A stretch of DNA of 23,432 bases from Darwinimomas sp045600945 (lineage in GTDB: Bacteria; Bacillota; Clostridia; Lachnospirales; Lachnospiraceae), in the NCBI GenBank assembly GCA_045600945.1, contig JAZRYX010000068.1, positions 1-23,432 on the forward strand, read 5' to 3'. Below the pieces are notes generated by a model. The model made no database searches. It was not told where the DNA came from and saw nothing but the letters and a program-made list of their open reading frames with translations. Of this stretch, positions 13,438 to 22,310 are shown one piece after another. How positions within the stretch are numbered: position 1 is the first letter of the stretch; each line of letters opens with the position of its first letter. The position numbers and the translations under genes are program-made.

Positions 13438-15435
13438 TTAATATGCCTTAACCACATTGGTCGTTAAATCAAACTCGCGTGTGAACCCGCCGGTTTCTCT
13501 TGATATCATAGGGATGACCGTAAAAAGATGCTTCGCCCGGGCTGTCACTTTCATATCCAGCCCGTATATGCAGTTTCGCATTTCAAAATCATCTTCCTTA
13601 TCCCGCATATTTATCTGCATGATATCCATCACCCTGTAATTTCTTTCTTCGCTGAATAAAAGCAGTATTATGAACTTAAGATAAGTCTCATAATCGAGTC
13701 CTCGTTCATCGCCAGAATCCGGGCCGTCAAGTGATCTGCTCTGACCCCAGTTTAAAATCGAACTCACATCAAGTTTCCACTCCGATGGTGTTTTCACCAA
13801 GGACACTTTATTCCCGTTAAGAAGGGCTCTTAAGTCAACGATAGATTCCGCACCGGCCCATACTCCTATAATCAGACACTCCACAACCGGGACCAAAGCA
13901 GTAAGCGTACCACCGCTTACACCTATTACTATTTCCTCGGCAAGATATCTTGCCTGAGAACGTTTATTGCCGTCACGCATTATGCTCAGATAATTCATGC
14001 CCTCGCGTATTGCAAAAACATCTCCTGCTGCCGATGCAAGATTGTCTCTTTCATTGTCCTTTCCAGCGCATACATACTCCATCTCATATTTAACAGGTCT
14101 TTCCGACGCATCGGTAAACTCCGAAAAATACTTTGCTATATATTCCGCTATCAGAACATTATCAAATACGCTTCTGTTTTCCGTACTTCTGTCAGTACTC
14201 ATGCAGACATCCGAAGGAGCCAGCGTAAGATCAAGGTCTGCCGTGCTTGTCGATTGGCCTTCGGGCAATATCAACGCAAGAATATCCCCTGCCAGAAGTT
14301 TCTTCGCGGTCTCAAGAAATCCCTTTTTGTTTTTATCCGCAACTCCGAATTCAAAGTCAAGATCCGGTATATCTATCTCGGCAAACTCATCTGCAAGTTC
14401 ATCCCAGAGCCTGCTTATCTCTGCCTCATAATATGCATAATCCTCATCGTCCTCATCATCGGAGAGAACCTCATCTGCATATGCTTCTATCTCATCCGCC
14501 TCAGCCTCAGCCCGCCTGATCAGTTCGATATTGTTGATTGTCTTAGAATATATATCCTCGACCTGTACTCTGCGGTTTTTTTCGTCCGCAGAATAACCGA
14601 GAAAGTCCTCTTTTACCGAGTGAATGATTTCCTGCCCTTCACTGCTTTCGATTTTTGCATATGAATCGGCATGCTCCTCATCCACCCGGTCAAGTTCCTC
14701 TTCAAGTTCATATGAGCCGTCCAGATACTCACATACCAGTCCGCCGTCATCATCGCTTCTGCCGGCAACTTTCTGCATCTCACTTATCATTCTGTCGGCT
14801 TCTCTTTGAAAGCTTCCGTTTGACTCTCTGCGAAGGGCACTTACGGCGCTCGCCTTGATTTCTTCCTGTTTCTTCAGCGAATCATCTATATCCATGAGCG
14901 CCTGTTCAACTTTGAGAGCCTCTTCGGATTTCTCTGCATAATCATTTGTGATCTCCTGCATCGCATCAGCTTCGTTAAGATCCTTCCACAGCGAATCAAG
15001 TTCGTCCGCTGCGGACACATCGACAAGACTCTCTGCCACACCGAAAGTCATATAGTCAACTATCTCCTGCTCAAGCCACTCTCCTCCCGTATCAGTAAGA
15101 TACGAGACATCATTGATCTCAGCAACCGCGCTGTCCATTCTCATCCAGCTGTCGACATCAAGATACGGCTGCATATAACTCTGCATGGATCCGGTCGGTG
15201 CTTCCAAATCATCACACTCATACGTGGCTATCCTGTATCTGTCCCACATATCATTGTGATACTCGGAAAATACAGAATCGATGGCAGACTCCGCGGATGC
15301 CTCAAGATGAAATCTCAGCCCCGCCGTCCGCGCAGACTCCACCAGTGTAAGCACAAGCGCAGAAACACTGACGAATATAAGCGCAAGGAAAACAGTTATC
15401 GTACCTTTAGCTTGGACTGTAAACACTCTCTGCAT
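13438..15435 (-). CDS. DUF5702-like Tad-cluster surface protein
   Basis: A 665-residue protein with an N-terminal pilin-like or signal-anchor helix (KGTITVFLALIFVSVSALVLTLVE, about 10-33) followed by SARTAGLRFHLEASAESAIDSVFSEY, a hallmark of DUF5702 proteins that accompany clostridial Tad loci. The rest is extracytoplasmic and mostly helical, very rich in Asp, Glu and Ser, with coiled-coil segments (about 160-260 and 290-360). Near the C-terminus YLKFIILLLF and DLTTNV are conserved-looking features of the family. It probably plays a TadG-like role in the pilus base or as a large surface component. Its start overlaps the end of the flp gene by 29 bases with no strong ribosome site, so it is translationally coupled. 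Confidence 0.8.
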   Translation of the reverse strand: MQRVFTVQAKGTITVFLALIFVSVSALVLTLVESARTAGLRFHLEASAESAIDSVFSEYHNDMWDRYRIATYECDDLEAPTGSMQSYMQPYLDVDSWMRMDSAVAEINDVSYLTDTGGEWLEQEIVDYMTFGVAESLVDVSAADELDSLWKDLNEADAMQEITNDYAEKSEEALKVEQALMDIDDSLKKQEEIKASAVSALRRESNGSFQREADRMISEMQKVAGRSDDDGGLVCEYLDGSYELEEELDRVDEEHADSYAKIESSEGQEIIHSVKEDFLGYSADEKNRRVQVEDIYSKTINNIELIRRAEAEADEIEAYADEVLSDDEDDEDYAYYEAEISRLWDELADEFAEIDIPDLDFEFGVADKNKKGFLETAKKLLAGDILALILPEGQSTSTADLDLTLAPSDVCMSTDRSTENRSVFDNVLIAEYIAKYFSEFTDASERPVKYEMEYVCAGKDNERDNLASAAGDVFAIREGMNYLSIMRDGNKRSQARYLAEEIVIGVSGGTLTALVPVVECLIIGVWAGAESIVDLRALLNGNKVSLVKTPSEWKLDVSSILNWGQSRSLDGPDSGDERGLDYETYLKFIILLLFSEERNYRVMDIMQINMRDKEDDFEMRNCIYGLDMKVTARAKHLFTVIPMISRETGGFTREFDLTTNVVKAY

Positions 15436-15625
15436 CAGTATCTATCTGTCCCATGATGTTATTAAGTAATGCTATGATCCTCTCTCTGAAAATGATAACC
15501 AGCGCGATCAGCACTATCAGGATCAAAACAATCTCTATAGTCCCCAGTCCGCTCTCATCATTAAGCTTTGCCTTTATCGCCGGCAGTAATCCGTATTTGA
15601 AATTAAATAAAACAGTATTAAACAT
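15407..15625 (-). CDS. Flp-family type IVb pilin
   Basis: A 72-residue prepilin. A 25-residue leader ends in Gly, giving the processing site SG/LGTIE with Glu at mature position 5. A hydrophobic helix IVLILIVLIALVIIF follows, then a short polar tail of about 22 residues. This fits the tiny Flp major pilins assembled by Tad systems. AAAGGAGGAGATAT directly precedes the ATG, the strongest ribosome site in the cluster, as expected for the most abundant product. Confidence 0.92.
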   Translation of the reverse strand: MFNTVLFNFKYGLLPAIKAKLNDESGLGTIEIVLILIVLIALVIIFRERIIALLNNIMGQIDTDAESVYSPS

Positions 15626-15647
15626 ATATCTCCTCCTTTATTTCTAT

Positions 15648-16886
15648 TTATAAAAATCCCATCATAGCCGGCACCATAATGATGACCATTACGATGACCA
15701 GCATCATTACCAGCGGAACCAAAAGTTTGGTAGATGCTTCCTCTCCCTGACGAAGCGCCAGATTCTTTCGTTCCTCCCATGCCTCGACCATCTCAAGCTG
15801 AAGCATAGATTTCATATTTGACACTCCCGATTTACGATTCTGTTCCAGGAGTGACGCCAGTTTCATATATTGCTTTGAGTGACACTGTCTTCCGAAATCA
15901 CGATAGACCGCACCTTCCGGCGCACCTGTCTTCAGTCTGTTATTCGCCTTGCACAGCTCCTCATATGCATATCTGACTTCGGATTTATCATTACTCTCTC
16001 GAAAGCTTTCATAATCTCCCGCTATCGCATCCCATGCCATCCTTACGCTGAGTCCCGCGCCTACAAATACCAGCAGTTTTGATACTATCTCCGGATAATC
16101 AATCTGCATCTGCTTATACATCTTCTCACGATCCGTCTTTGCATTTTCCTTATCCCTTAAGTACATAAGAACTGCCACCACGATACCAAGTATCCATATG
16201 ATGTTATATGACTGATCCTCGGAATCTCTGAAGCCGATACGCCTGCCGTCATATTCATCCGGAAGCGTGACGGTCGGTTTCGTCGCAGACTTCTTATCCT
16301 CTGCGGCAATCAAACTCATCAAACCGTTTTTTCTTTTTTCCTCATCCGTGTATCGCTTCGGAACGACGGTAACAGGAACGACAAAATCCCTCTGATAATC
16401 TTTATTGCTTATAGTCACATGCAGGAGCACATCCTCAGCTTCCTTAAGTTCCTCATTATTGACAGTCCCCGTAGAAGTAATAAGATCTCTGTTATCAGAG
16501 TTCCATGTAAGCTTAAACCCATACTCCTTGCTTGAACCCGGCAGGTCCAGATCGTAACAAACCTCCTGCAGTGAAGCATTCTCTCCTAAAGCTTCGGCTG
16601 TCATATCCGTTAAACACTGCGACATAGCATCATCTATCTCATCAGGTCCGTACTCTCTGGCACCTACCTCTATTTCCATCTGCACCGGTTCCTCCGAAAG
16701 ACCGTCCACATACAGAGACTGAGTCTTCTTACTCCCGTATCCGGATCTTTCAATCTCTTTTATGCTTTCAGCCTTCCCCGGATTCACGATAATGCAGATA
16801 AGGAACAATAAAAAACCACCGCCCGCGCAAAGTATCTGAATCTTATATTTCTTTATGATTTCTTTTGCTTTCTCTATGTATATCAA
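15648..16886 (-). CDS. TadC-like platform protein with extracytoplasmic Ig-like part
   Basis: A 412-residue membrane protein. After a first helix (about 18-34) there is an extracytoplasmic section of roughly 195 residues with FKLTWNSDNRDLITSTGTV and a V.VPVTVVP strand pattern, resembling the atrophied bacterial Ig domain. A second helix is at about 228-243. The C-terminal half is a T2SSF/TadC-type domain (YPEIVSKLLVFVGAGLSVRMAW, then a last helix LVPLVMMLVIVMVIIMVPAMM). Typical TadC lacks the outer insert. The start codon is TTG overlapping the tadB stop (TTGA), with GGAG eight bases upstream. Confidence 0.87.
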   Translation of the reverse strand: MIYIEKAKEIIKKYKIQILCAGGGFLLFLICIIVNPGKAESIKEIERSGYGSKKTQSLYVDGLSEEPVQMEIEVGAREYGPDEIDDAMSQCLTDMTAEALGENASLQEVCYDLDLPGSSKEYGFKLTWNSDNRDLITSTGTVNNEELKEAEDVLLHVTISNKDYQRDFVVPVTVVPKRYTDEEKRKNGLMSLIAAEDKKSATKPTVTLPDEYDGRRIGFRDSEDQSYNIIWILGIVVAVLMYLRDKENAKTDREKMYKQMQIDYPEIVSKLLVFVGAGLSVRMAWDAIAGDYESFRESNDKSEVRYAYEELCKANNRLKTGAPEGAVYRDFGRQCHSKQYMKLASLLEQNRKSGVSNMKSMLQLEMVEAWEERKNLALRQGEEASTKLLVPLVMMLVIVMVIIMVPAMMGFL

Positions 16887-17626
16887 ATCTCTATCTCCAG
16901 GATCCTGTGACTTAAGTATATCGCCGCGATATAAACGACAAGACAGGCCGTCATCATGATTCTTCCCATAAGCCCTTCATACATGACATCAAAGAATCCG
17001 GGGGAGGTAATCTCGATATATATGACTATCACTACAGGTATGATGCTCATAATCTTCTGCTCAAATCTCTTTGCCGAAGTCTGCGTGAGTATCTCCTCTT
17101 TGATCTGGATCTTATCTCCGATAGTATCCGCGGTTCTCATGATTATCGTATTAAGCTCTCCTCCGCTTCTTTTTGCGACCTTAAGCACCTGCACGAAATT
17201 TCTTATATCATCCGTCCCGCTGCGGTCTGCAAACTCCTGCCAGGCAAGCTCAATCGGAATATTCATGCTCACTCTGTGCTCAATATATTCAAACTCCTTC
17301 ACGATAAGCGCATTATCTCCGTACAGAATCTTAAGTTCATCCGTACTCTCACCCATTGCATTCTCAAGCGAGTACCCGGCAGACAGCGCAGAAGCCAGTA
17401 CAGTTATGCCCTCTCTGAACTCACTCGAAAGCCTTCTTTTTCTCTCCGCATACAAATCTTTCTTTTTGTACAGCGGATAGAAAATTGCCGCCGGTACCGC
17501 CAGAATCACGAATACCACAACGCTTCTGTAAAATATAAATGCTGCCACACCCGCAAGCGCAACTCCGACCAAACCATATTTGATATATTCACCGGTGCTT
17601 AACTTATATACCGTATAATCCGTCAC
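16883..17626 (-). CDS. TadB-like platform protein
   Basis: A type II secretion F-domain membrane protein (247 residues from the GTG at 17626) that forms the inner-membrane platform of the Tad machine with TadC. VTDYTVYKLSTGEYIKYG is the conserved clostridial start; two helices follow (about 17-50), then a cytoplasmic F domain with EFREGITVLASALSAGYSLENAM and RSGGELNTIIMRTADTI, then two C-terminal helices. The frame stays open up to an ATG at 17773, but those 49 extra residues lie entirely inside tadA and do not look family-like, so I prefer the GTG despite a weak ribosome site. It overlaps tadA by 23 bases. Confidence 0.88.
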   Translation of the reverse strand: MTDYTVYKLSTGEYIKYGLVGVALAGVAAFIFYRSVVVFVILAVPAAIFYPLYKKKDLYAERKRRLSSEFREGITVLASALSAGYSLENAMGESTDELKILYGDNALIVKEFEYIEHRVSMNIPIELAWQEFADRSGTDDIRNFVQVLKVAKRSGGELNTIIMRTADTIGDKIQIKEEILTQTSAKRFEQKIMSIIPVVIVIYIEITSPGFFDVMYEGLMGRIMMTACLVVYIAAIYLSHRILEIEI

Positions 17627-18860
17627 CTGAGGTTGCGAGCTTCTCCGTATTTTGAAGCGACGCAACTTTCTTAAGCTGACCGCTGACTCTTCCCTTGGGC
17701 TTACCTGATCGTCCGAAATCTTCCCGGAATTCATATAAGTTACTGGTTCTGATCTGACCTTCCTCAAATCCAAGTACCTCCACTATAGCGAGAACTTTCC
17801 TGCTTCTGTCCCTTACTCTCCCCAGATGAACTATGATATCCAAAGCACTTGCCATCTGACCTCTTATGGCATCAAGCGGCAATCCCGCGCCAACACTTCC
17901 GCCAAGCACCATAGTCTCAATACGAGTCAGCATCTCCCTTGCCGAGTTTGCATGACCGGTACTTAAGCTCCCGTCATGCCCCGTATTCATCGCCTGAAGC
18001 ATATCAAGTGCTTCGGCTCCTCTGACCTCACCTACTACTATGCGGTCCGGATTCATTCGCAGCGAAGCCCTGATCAGATCAGCTATGCTGACGGCACCCT
18101 CACCCTGAGAGTTGGCACGCCGCGCCTCCATGCTGACAAGATTCTCAATATGTCTTAACTGAAGTTCTGCTGAGTCCTCGATCGTAATGACTCTCTCTGT
18201 CGCCGGGATATAACCTGATAGCGCATTAAGAAAAGTCGTCTTGCCTGAATTGGTTCCGCCGGAAATAAAAATGTTATACCCGGCACGGACGAGCCGCCCC
18301 AGAAACTCCGCGGCCTCTCTCGTAATCGCTCCGTAACTTATAAGCTTCTCCATCGAGATAGGCTCCGGGAACTTTCTTATCGTGAGCACCGGCCCCGTAA
18401 GCGACACCGGCGGCAGCACTACATGCACACGCGATCCGTCCGGAAGCCTCGCATCCACGATTGGCTGACTTACATTAACGACCCTGTTCACCCTGGAAAC
18501 AATCTGCTGTATCAGATCTTCCAGCTGTTCCTGAGACTTAAACTTAAGCGGCCACTCCACAACCATCCCGGACTGCTCGACAAAAACGCGGCCGGGACCA
18601 TTTACCATGATCTCCGTAATGTCCTTTCTGTCTATCAGTTCCTGCAGGATATCAAGCCTCCTGAAAGAATCAAAAAGCCTCGTCCTCAGCTGAAGCTTCC
18701 TTGCCACCGGCAGATAATTATCCTCCTCTGCCTTCTCGATCTGTTCATCTATGAGCCCGTAAAGTTCATCATCATCCACCTCACGCATGTCCGAGAGCTG
18801 TCCGCTTAAGCTTGTCTGTATCCGGGAAAAGATTTCCTGTGTAGTCATATAAACTTCCAT
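17604..18860 (-). CDS. tadA: TadA/CpaF-type secretion ATPase
   Basis: A 418-residue hexameric ATPase that powers Flp pilus assembly. Walker A is GGTNSGKTT (about 201-209), the Asp box is ITIEDSAELQL, Walker B is VVGEVRGAEAL (about 275-285), and the His box is GHDGSLSTGHAN (about 294-305). These are the hallmark motifs of the CpaF/TadA group. I start at the ATG at 18860 because GGGAGGAGGAG ends seven bases before it; a longer reading from 18908 adds 16 residues with no ribosome site. Its 5' end overlaps tadZ by 80 bases. It is the second gene of the Tad cluster. Confidence 0.95.
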   Translation of the reverse strand: MEVYMTTQEIFSRIQTSLSGQLSDMREVDDDELYGLIDEQIEKAEEDNYLPVARKLQLRTRLFDSFRRLDILQELIDRKDITEIMVNGPGRVFVEQSGMVVEWPLKFKSQEQLEDLIQQIVSRVNRVVNVSQPIVDARLPDGSRVHVVLPPVSLTGPVLTIRKFPEPISMEKLISYGAITREAAEFLGRLVRAGYNIFISGGTNSGKTTFLNALSGYIPATERVITIEDSAELQLRHIENLVSMEARRANSQGEGAVSIADLIRASLRMNPDRIVVGEVRGAEALDMLQAMNTGHDGSLSTGHANSAREMLTRIETMVLGGSVGAGLPLDAIRGQMASALDIIVHLGRVRDRSRKVLAIVEVLGFEEGQIRTSNLYEFREDFGRSGKPKGRVSGQLKKVASLQNTEKLATSGDGLYGI

Positions 18861-19803
18861 AGCCGTACTCCTCCTCCCTTGGTTTTTCGGTATCCAGCCT
18901 CTCCTCATGCGGAAGCTTAACTTCCCTTATCCTCATCAGGATATCCGTCCTGCCGCCCTGCTCCAGCGACTCCTTAAACTCACTCACTTTGCAGCGGCTT
19001 AAAGCATCATCCAGAACCGGCATGAAAATCTCATCGCATATCTCCTCAAGCTCCGCGGCATGTTTACCATAACTGCCCATATCCAGAACTATAAACTCAT
19101 ATCCGCTCTCGCTTCTTATCTTGTTGATAAGTTCTATCATCTGAGTGCAGGTCATAGCCGTAAGATCCTCGGGATATCTGACCGGCGCAATGTAATCCGT
19201 GCTGCCGAAGCGATACACTGACTGCGCCAGTCTCGCCCAGGAGTAGCGTCCCTGCCTGTATGAATAAATCACATCAGACATATCACTTGTCGCCTCCCTT
19301 GCGATGTATCTGAATACACCTGCAAACTCATCTAGCACCAGCAAAAGACACTTGCCGCGCTGTCCCAGAAACTGCGCTATGGTAAGAGCAAATGCTGTCT
19401 TCCCGCAGCGCGCCACCGGCGAATAAACCGCCACTATGTGACTGGGCTTAACCGAAACATGTGATAAAGCGGACGGAGCACGCTCCGCATACTCGCGAAG
19501 CATGAAGTGCGTAATAAGATCAGCTCTCGAATACTTACATACCGATGGTATCTCGGCAGTTGAGAAGCTGTCTTCGGAAAGGCAGATTATGACACCGAAG
19601 CTTGCACCCTCATGAAGCTTTGAAAACTCATTCTCATCTATGAGCAGGATGCGGGTATCATAATCCGCACACTTGGAAAGGTACTTTTCTGTATCGGAAA
19701 AGATGACCGCCTTAAAGCCGCCATTCTCATGATTGTTGATATACTGCGCCAGTTTCCCGGCATACTCATTATCAGGATCTACGATTGCGATAATACGACG
19801 CAT
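18781..19803 (-). CDS. TadZ/CpaE-like MinD-family protein
   Basis: A 340-residue protein. The N-terminal part (about 1-110) is receiver-like (IIAIVDPDNEYAGKL, ILLIDENEF). Residues about 122-330 form a MinD/ParA-like ATPase with the deviant P-loop SPVARCGKTAFAL (128-140) and the Walker B-like YEFIVLDMGSYGKH. Such proteins position the Tad machinery at the cell pole. The signature Lys of the deviant Walker motif is replaced (ARCGKT), so ATP hydrolysis may be altered. It is the first gene of the cluster. The ATG at 19803 has no clear Shine-Dalgarno, and no convincing promoter hexamers are visible in the 73 bases between it and the glgB terminator. Confidence 0.85.
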   Translation of the reverse strand: MRRIIAIVDPDNEYAGKLAQYINNHENGGFKAVIFSDTEKYLSKCADYDTRILLIDENEFSKLHEGASFGVIICLSEDSFSTAEIPSVCKYSRADLITHFMLREYAERAPSALSHVSVKPSHIVAVYSPVARCGKTAFALTIAQFLGQRGKCLLLVLDEFAGVFRYIAREATSDMSDVIYSYRQGRYSWARLAQSVYRFGSTDYIAPVRYPEDLTAMTCTQMIELINKIRSESGYEFIVLDMGSYGKHAAELEEICDEIFMPVLDDALSRCKVSEFKESLEQGGRTDILMRIREVKLPHEERLDTEKPREEEYGYGSLYDYTGNLFPDTDKLKRTALGHA

Positions 19804-19876
19804 GCGTATTGCAAAGACAGGATAATAGAATATTAAGAGGTTTTATAAATCCAAATCGTGCGTAAAGGATATATCC

Positions 19877-19921
19877 AAAAAAATCCCCAGTCAAGTCTTT
19901 GTACCCAAAACCCGACTGAGA
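19877..19921 (-). terminator. Terminator after glgB
   Basis: Minus strand, 35 bases after the glgB stop: TCTCAGTC pairs with GACTGGGGA, followed by seven T. The loop is about 21 bases. It separates glgB from the Tad cluster transcript. Confidence 0.8.
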
Positions 19922-19955
19922 ATTTTCTTAGTAATTTTTTCTTATAAAATTTTTC

Positions 19956-21794
19956 TTAGAACTCAAACATCGCGATTCCATACGGCGGAAGTTTATACTC
20001 AAGATGCCAATCACGACCGTCGCATTCACCCTTCAAGGCCTTATACTCATCCCTGCAAAGACCCTTCTCGTTCAAGATAAGCTTATACTTTCCCGACTTC
20101 GGCACACCGACCATATAGTCGCCTCTTTCCATCGGAGTGAAATTAACTACGACGAGTACCGATTTCTTATGCTCACGATTATACCTGATAAAGCTGAAGA
20201 TAGATCTGTCGCGATCGTCAGCATTTACCCACTCAAAACCGTCCCACATGTCATCAAGTTCATAGAGGCACGAATGCTTTTTATAAACCGTATTAAGCGC
20301 CGCATAGAACTCCGAGATGTCCTGATGCAGCGGATTGTCCTTAAGCTCCCAGTTAAGCTCGGCCTCCTCGTCCCACTCATGCCACTGCGCGAAGTCCTGA
20401 CCCATAAAGAGCAGCTTCTTGCCCGGATGGCCGAACATAAATGCATACGCGCACTTAAGATTCGCAAACTTGTCTTCGTATATGCCCGGCATCTTGCTGA
20501 TCATCGAACACTTAAGGTGGACAACCTCATCGTGTGAAAGCACCAGGATGAAATTCTCGCTGGTCGTATACGTCATCGCGAACGTCATCAGGTTGTGTGC
20601 GCCCTTGCGGAAATACGGATCCAGCTTCATGTACTCAAGGAAATCATGCATCCAGCCCATGTTCCACTTGTAAGTAAAGCCCAATCCGCCGCTTTCTGCC
20701 GGATGTGTGACCATAGGCCATGAAGTTGACTCCTCGGCTATGATCATCGTGCCGTCGCCGCGCTTTGCGATAATTGAATTAAGATGCTTGAAAAACTCTA
20801 TCGCATCGAGGTTCTGATTGCCGCCGTACTTATTCGGCTTCCACTCGCCGGCTTTGCGGCCGTAGTCCAGATAAAGCATCGAAGCGACCGCATCCACACG
20901 CAGGCCGTCGATATGAAACTCATTGAGCCAATAAAGCGCATTGGCTATAAGGAAGTTGCGTACCTCGGTCCTGGAATAATCAAAAACCTTGGTTCCCCAG
21001 TCGAGGCGCTCGCCCATATGCGGATCGGCATATTCATAAAGCGGCTGACCGTCGAAATTCGCAAGTCCGTGCTCATCTTTCGGAAAATGTGCCGGAACCC
21101 AATCAAGGATGACACCAATGCCCTTTCGGTGCAGATAATTTATAAAGTAAATGAAATCGTCAGGGCTGCCGTATCTCGAAGTCGGAGCATAATATCCGGT
21201 TACCTGATATCCCCAGCTGCCGTCGTAAGGATGCTCTGCTATACCCAGTATCTCAACGTGGGTATATCCCATCTCCTTGCAGTAAGCTCCGAGCTCTTTG
21301 GCGTACTTGCGATAATCAAGATCTCTTTTCCATGAACCGAGATGACACTCGTAAATCGAAACCGGCTTACGCCTCGGATCTCCCTCAGCGCGCTGCTGCA
21401 TCCATTTCTCATCGCTCCATTTCGGATCAGCGACATAGGTAACCGATGCCGTGTTTGGTCTTACCTCTGCATAAAATGCATACGGATCCGCCTTATATAT
21501 CCATTTACCCGCCTGAGTACAGATGGCATATTTATAACGCTCTCCGGCCTTCATACCCGGGATGAAAACCTCCCAGATACCGCTTGTGCGAAGCGTGGTC
21601 ATATAGTCGGAGTCGGAATCCCAGTTGTTAAAATCGCCGACAAGACTCACGGCCTTGGCATGAGGAGCCCAGACAGCAAAATAAAAACCATCTTTCTTTC
21701 TGTATGTATACGGATGCGCGCCGAGCTTTTTGTATATCTCGTAGTGCACTCCCTGCCCAAACAGATAGCAGTCATCTTTGGATATGATATTCAT
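19956..21794 (-). CDS. glgB: 1,4-alpha-glucan branching enzyme
   Basis: A 612-residue GH13 enzyme that makes alpha-1,6 branches in glycogen. The N-terminal CBM48 domain covers about 20-115 (FAVWAPHAKAVSLVGDFNNWD). The catalytic barrel has the four conserved regions: DWVPAHFPKD (231-240), GLRVDAVASMLYLDY with nucleophile Asp301, IIAEESTSWP with the acid/base Glu at 354 or 355, and LSHDEV with Asp422. The C-terminal beta domain ends GIAMFEF. Length is typical of clostridial GlgB. It is monocistronic here: a promoter module lies at 21830-21870, GGAGGG nine bases before the ATG, and a terminator follows. No other glycogen gene is in the window. Confidence 0.97.
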   Translation of the reverse strand: MNIISKDDCYLFGQGVHYEIYKKLGAHPYTYRKKDGFYFAVWAPHAKAVSLVGDFNNWDSDSDYMTTLRTSGIWEVFIPGMKAGERYKYAICTQAGKWIYKADPYAFYAEVRPNTASVTYVADPKWSDEKWMQQRAEGDPRRKPVSIYECHLGSWKRDLDYRKYAKELGAYCKEMGYTHVEILGIAEHPYDGSWGYQVTGYYAPTSRYGSPDDFIYFINYLHRKGIGVILDWVPAHFPKDEHGLANFDGQPLYEYADPHMGERLDWGTKVFDYSRTEVRNFLIANALYWLNEFHIDGLRVDAVASMLYLDYGRKAGEWKPNKYGGNQNLDAIEFFKHLNSIIAKRGDGTMIIAEESTSWPMVTHPAESGGLGFTYKWNMGWMHDFLEYMKLDPYFRKGAHNLMTFAMTYTTSENFILVLSHDEVVHLKCSMISKMPGIYEDKFANLKCAYAFMFGHPGKKLLFMGQDFAQWHEWDEEAELNWELKDNPLHQDISEFYAALNTVYKKHSCLYELDDMWDGFEWVNADDRDRSIFSFIRYNREHKKSVLVVVNFTPMERGDYMVGVPKSGKYKLILNEKGLCRDEYKALKGECDGRDWHLEYKLPPYGIAMFEF

Positions 21795-21829
21795 GGACGA
21801 AAACCCTCCGCAAATTAATCATTAACGTG

Positions 21830-21870
21830 ATTATACCATACGGCGACGAGTGGGGCGCAAATTTATTTGC
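21830..21870 (-). promoter_or_regulatory. Promoter module of glgB (shared with the ribonuclease gene)
   Basis: Minus strand: GCAAAT-AA-ATTTGC (21857-21870), then ACTCGTCGC, then TGGTATAAT (21830-21838). It matches the module at 10807-10847 at 34 of 41 positions with identical spacing. It would give a leader of about 28 bases with a normal ribosome site. A further palindrome, GCGAAT-N7-ATTCGC, lies just upstream (21882-21900). Confidence 0.65.
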
Positions 21871-21910
21871 ATTTGGCGACCGCGAATGATTACAATTCGC
21901 AGAACTGATA

Positions 21911-22150
21911 CGTCCCGGGACGATATTGCCTGCTGCAGGACGCATGATGATGCAGGTTTTGGCCTGCCAGGTGCGTTCTGGGACGAAGTTTCTTCCTGTA
22001 GGCCGCATCTTTGGAAACGGTCAGACGAAATTAATCTTCCTGGGTGCGTCCAGCAAGGTAACTTCCCGCCGTAGGACGCACTATGGCGCAGTTCTCGACC
22101 TGCCGCGTGCGTCCCGGAACGAAGTTTCTTGCTGTAGGACGCATCTTGGC
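21911..22150. repeat. Four degenerate ~63-bp tandem repeats
   Basis: Units begin at about 21911, 21974, 22047 and 22110 (spacing 63, 73, 63). Each starts like CGTCCCGGGACG, continues to a core resembling GAAGTTTCTTGCTGTAGGACGCATCTT, and ends GACCTGCCnGGTGCG where complete. The fourth is cut short. The stretch is non-coding as far as I can see and lies between the divergent glgB and Rpn-like genes. Confidence 0.7.
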
Positions 22151-22190
22151 TCCTTCCGCAAAAGATCCTCAGAATCATTGATCATATTGC

Positions 22191-22220
22191 TTGAATGAAA
22201 ATCTTCGTGTATGGTAAAAT
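22191..22220 (+). promoter_or_regulatory. Promoter of the Rpn-like gene
   Basis: TTGAAT (22191-22196), an 18-base spacer and TAAAAT (22215-22220) with the extended TG (TGGTAAAAT), 90 bases before the start codon. It gives a leader of about 85 bases with no evident riboswitch. Confidence 0.6.
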
Positions 22221-22310
22221 ATTGTACGAGGGGAAAGTTTCTCAATGTAAAAACAAATCAATAAACTGGGGTTAAAAACTGCTCTTTGTATGCCGACACT
22301 AGGAGGATAT

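Noticed and set aside
13279..13467. 62-codon plus-strand ORF beginning like the tadE-like protein
   Set aside because: It is open because of the inverted repeat, not as a gene in the present orientation; it is used only as evidence for the possible inversion.
17626..17773. Longer start for tadB
   Set aside because: Those 49 codons lie wholly inside the tadA C-terminus and do not resemble TadB; the recognisable family start is VTDYTVYKLS.
20784..21335. 183-codon plus-strand ORF
   Set aside because: Antisense shadow of the glgB catalytic domain.
21831..22178. 115-codon minus-strand ORF
   Set aside because: It is a translation of the degenerate tandem repeats and the glgB promoter, with no ribosome site.
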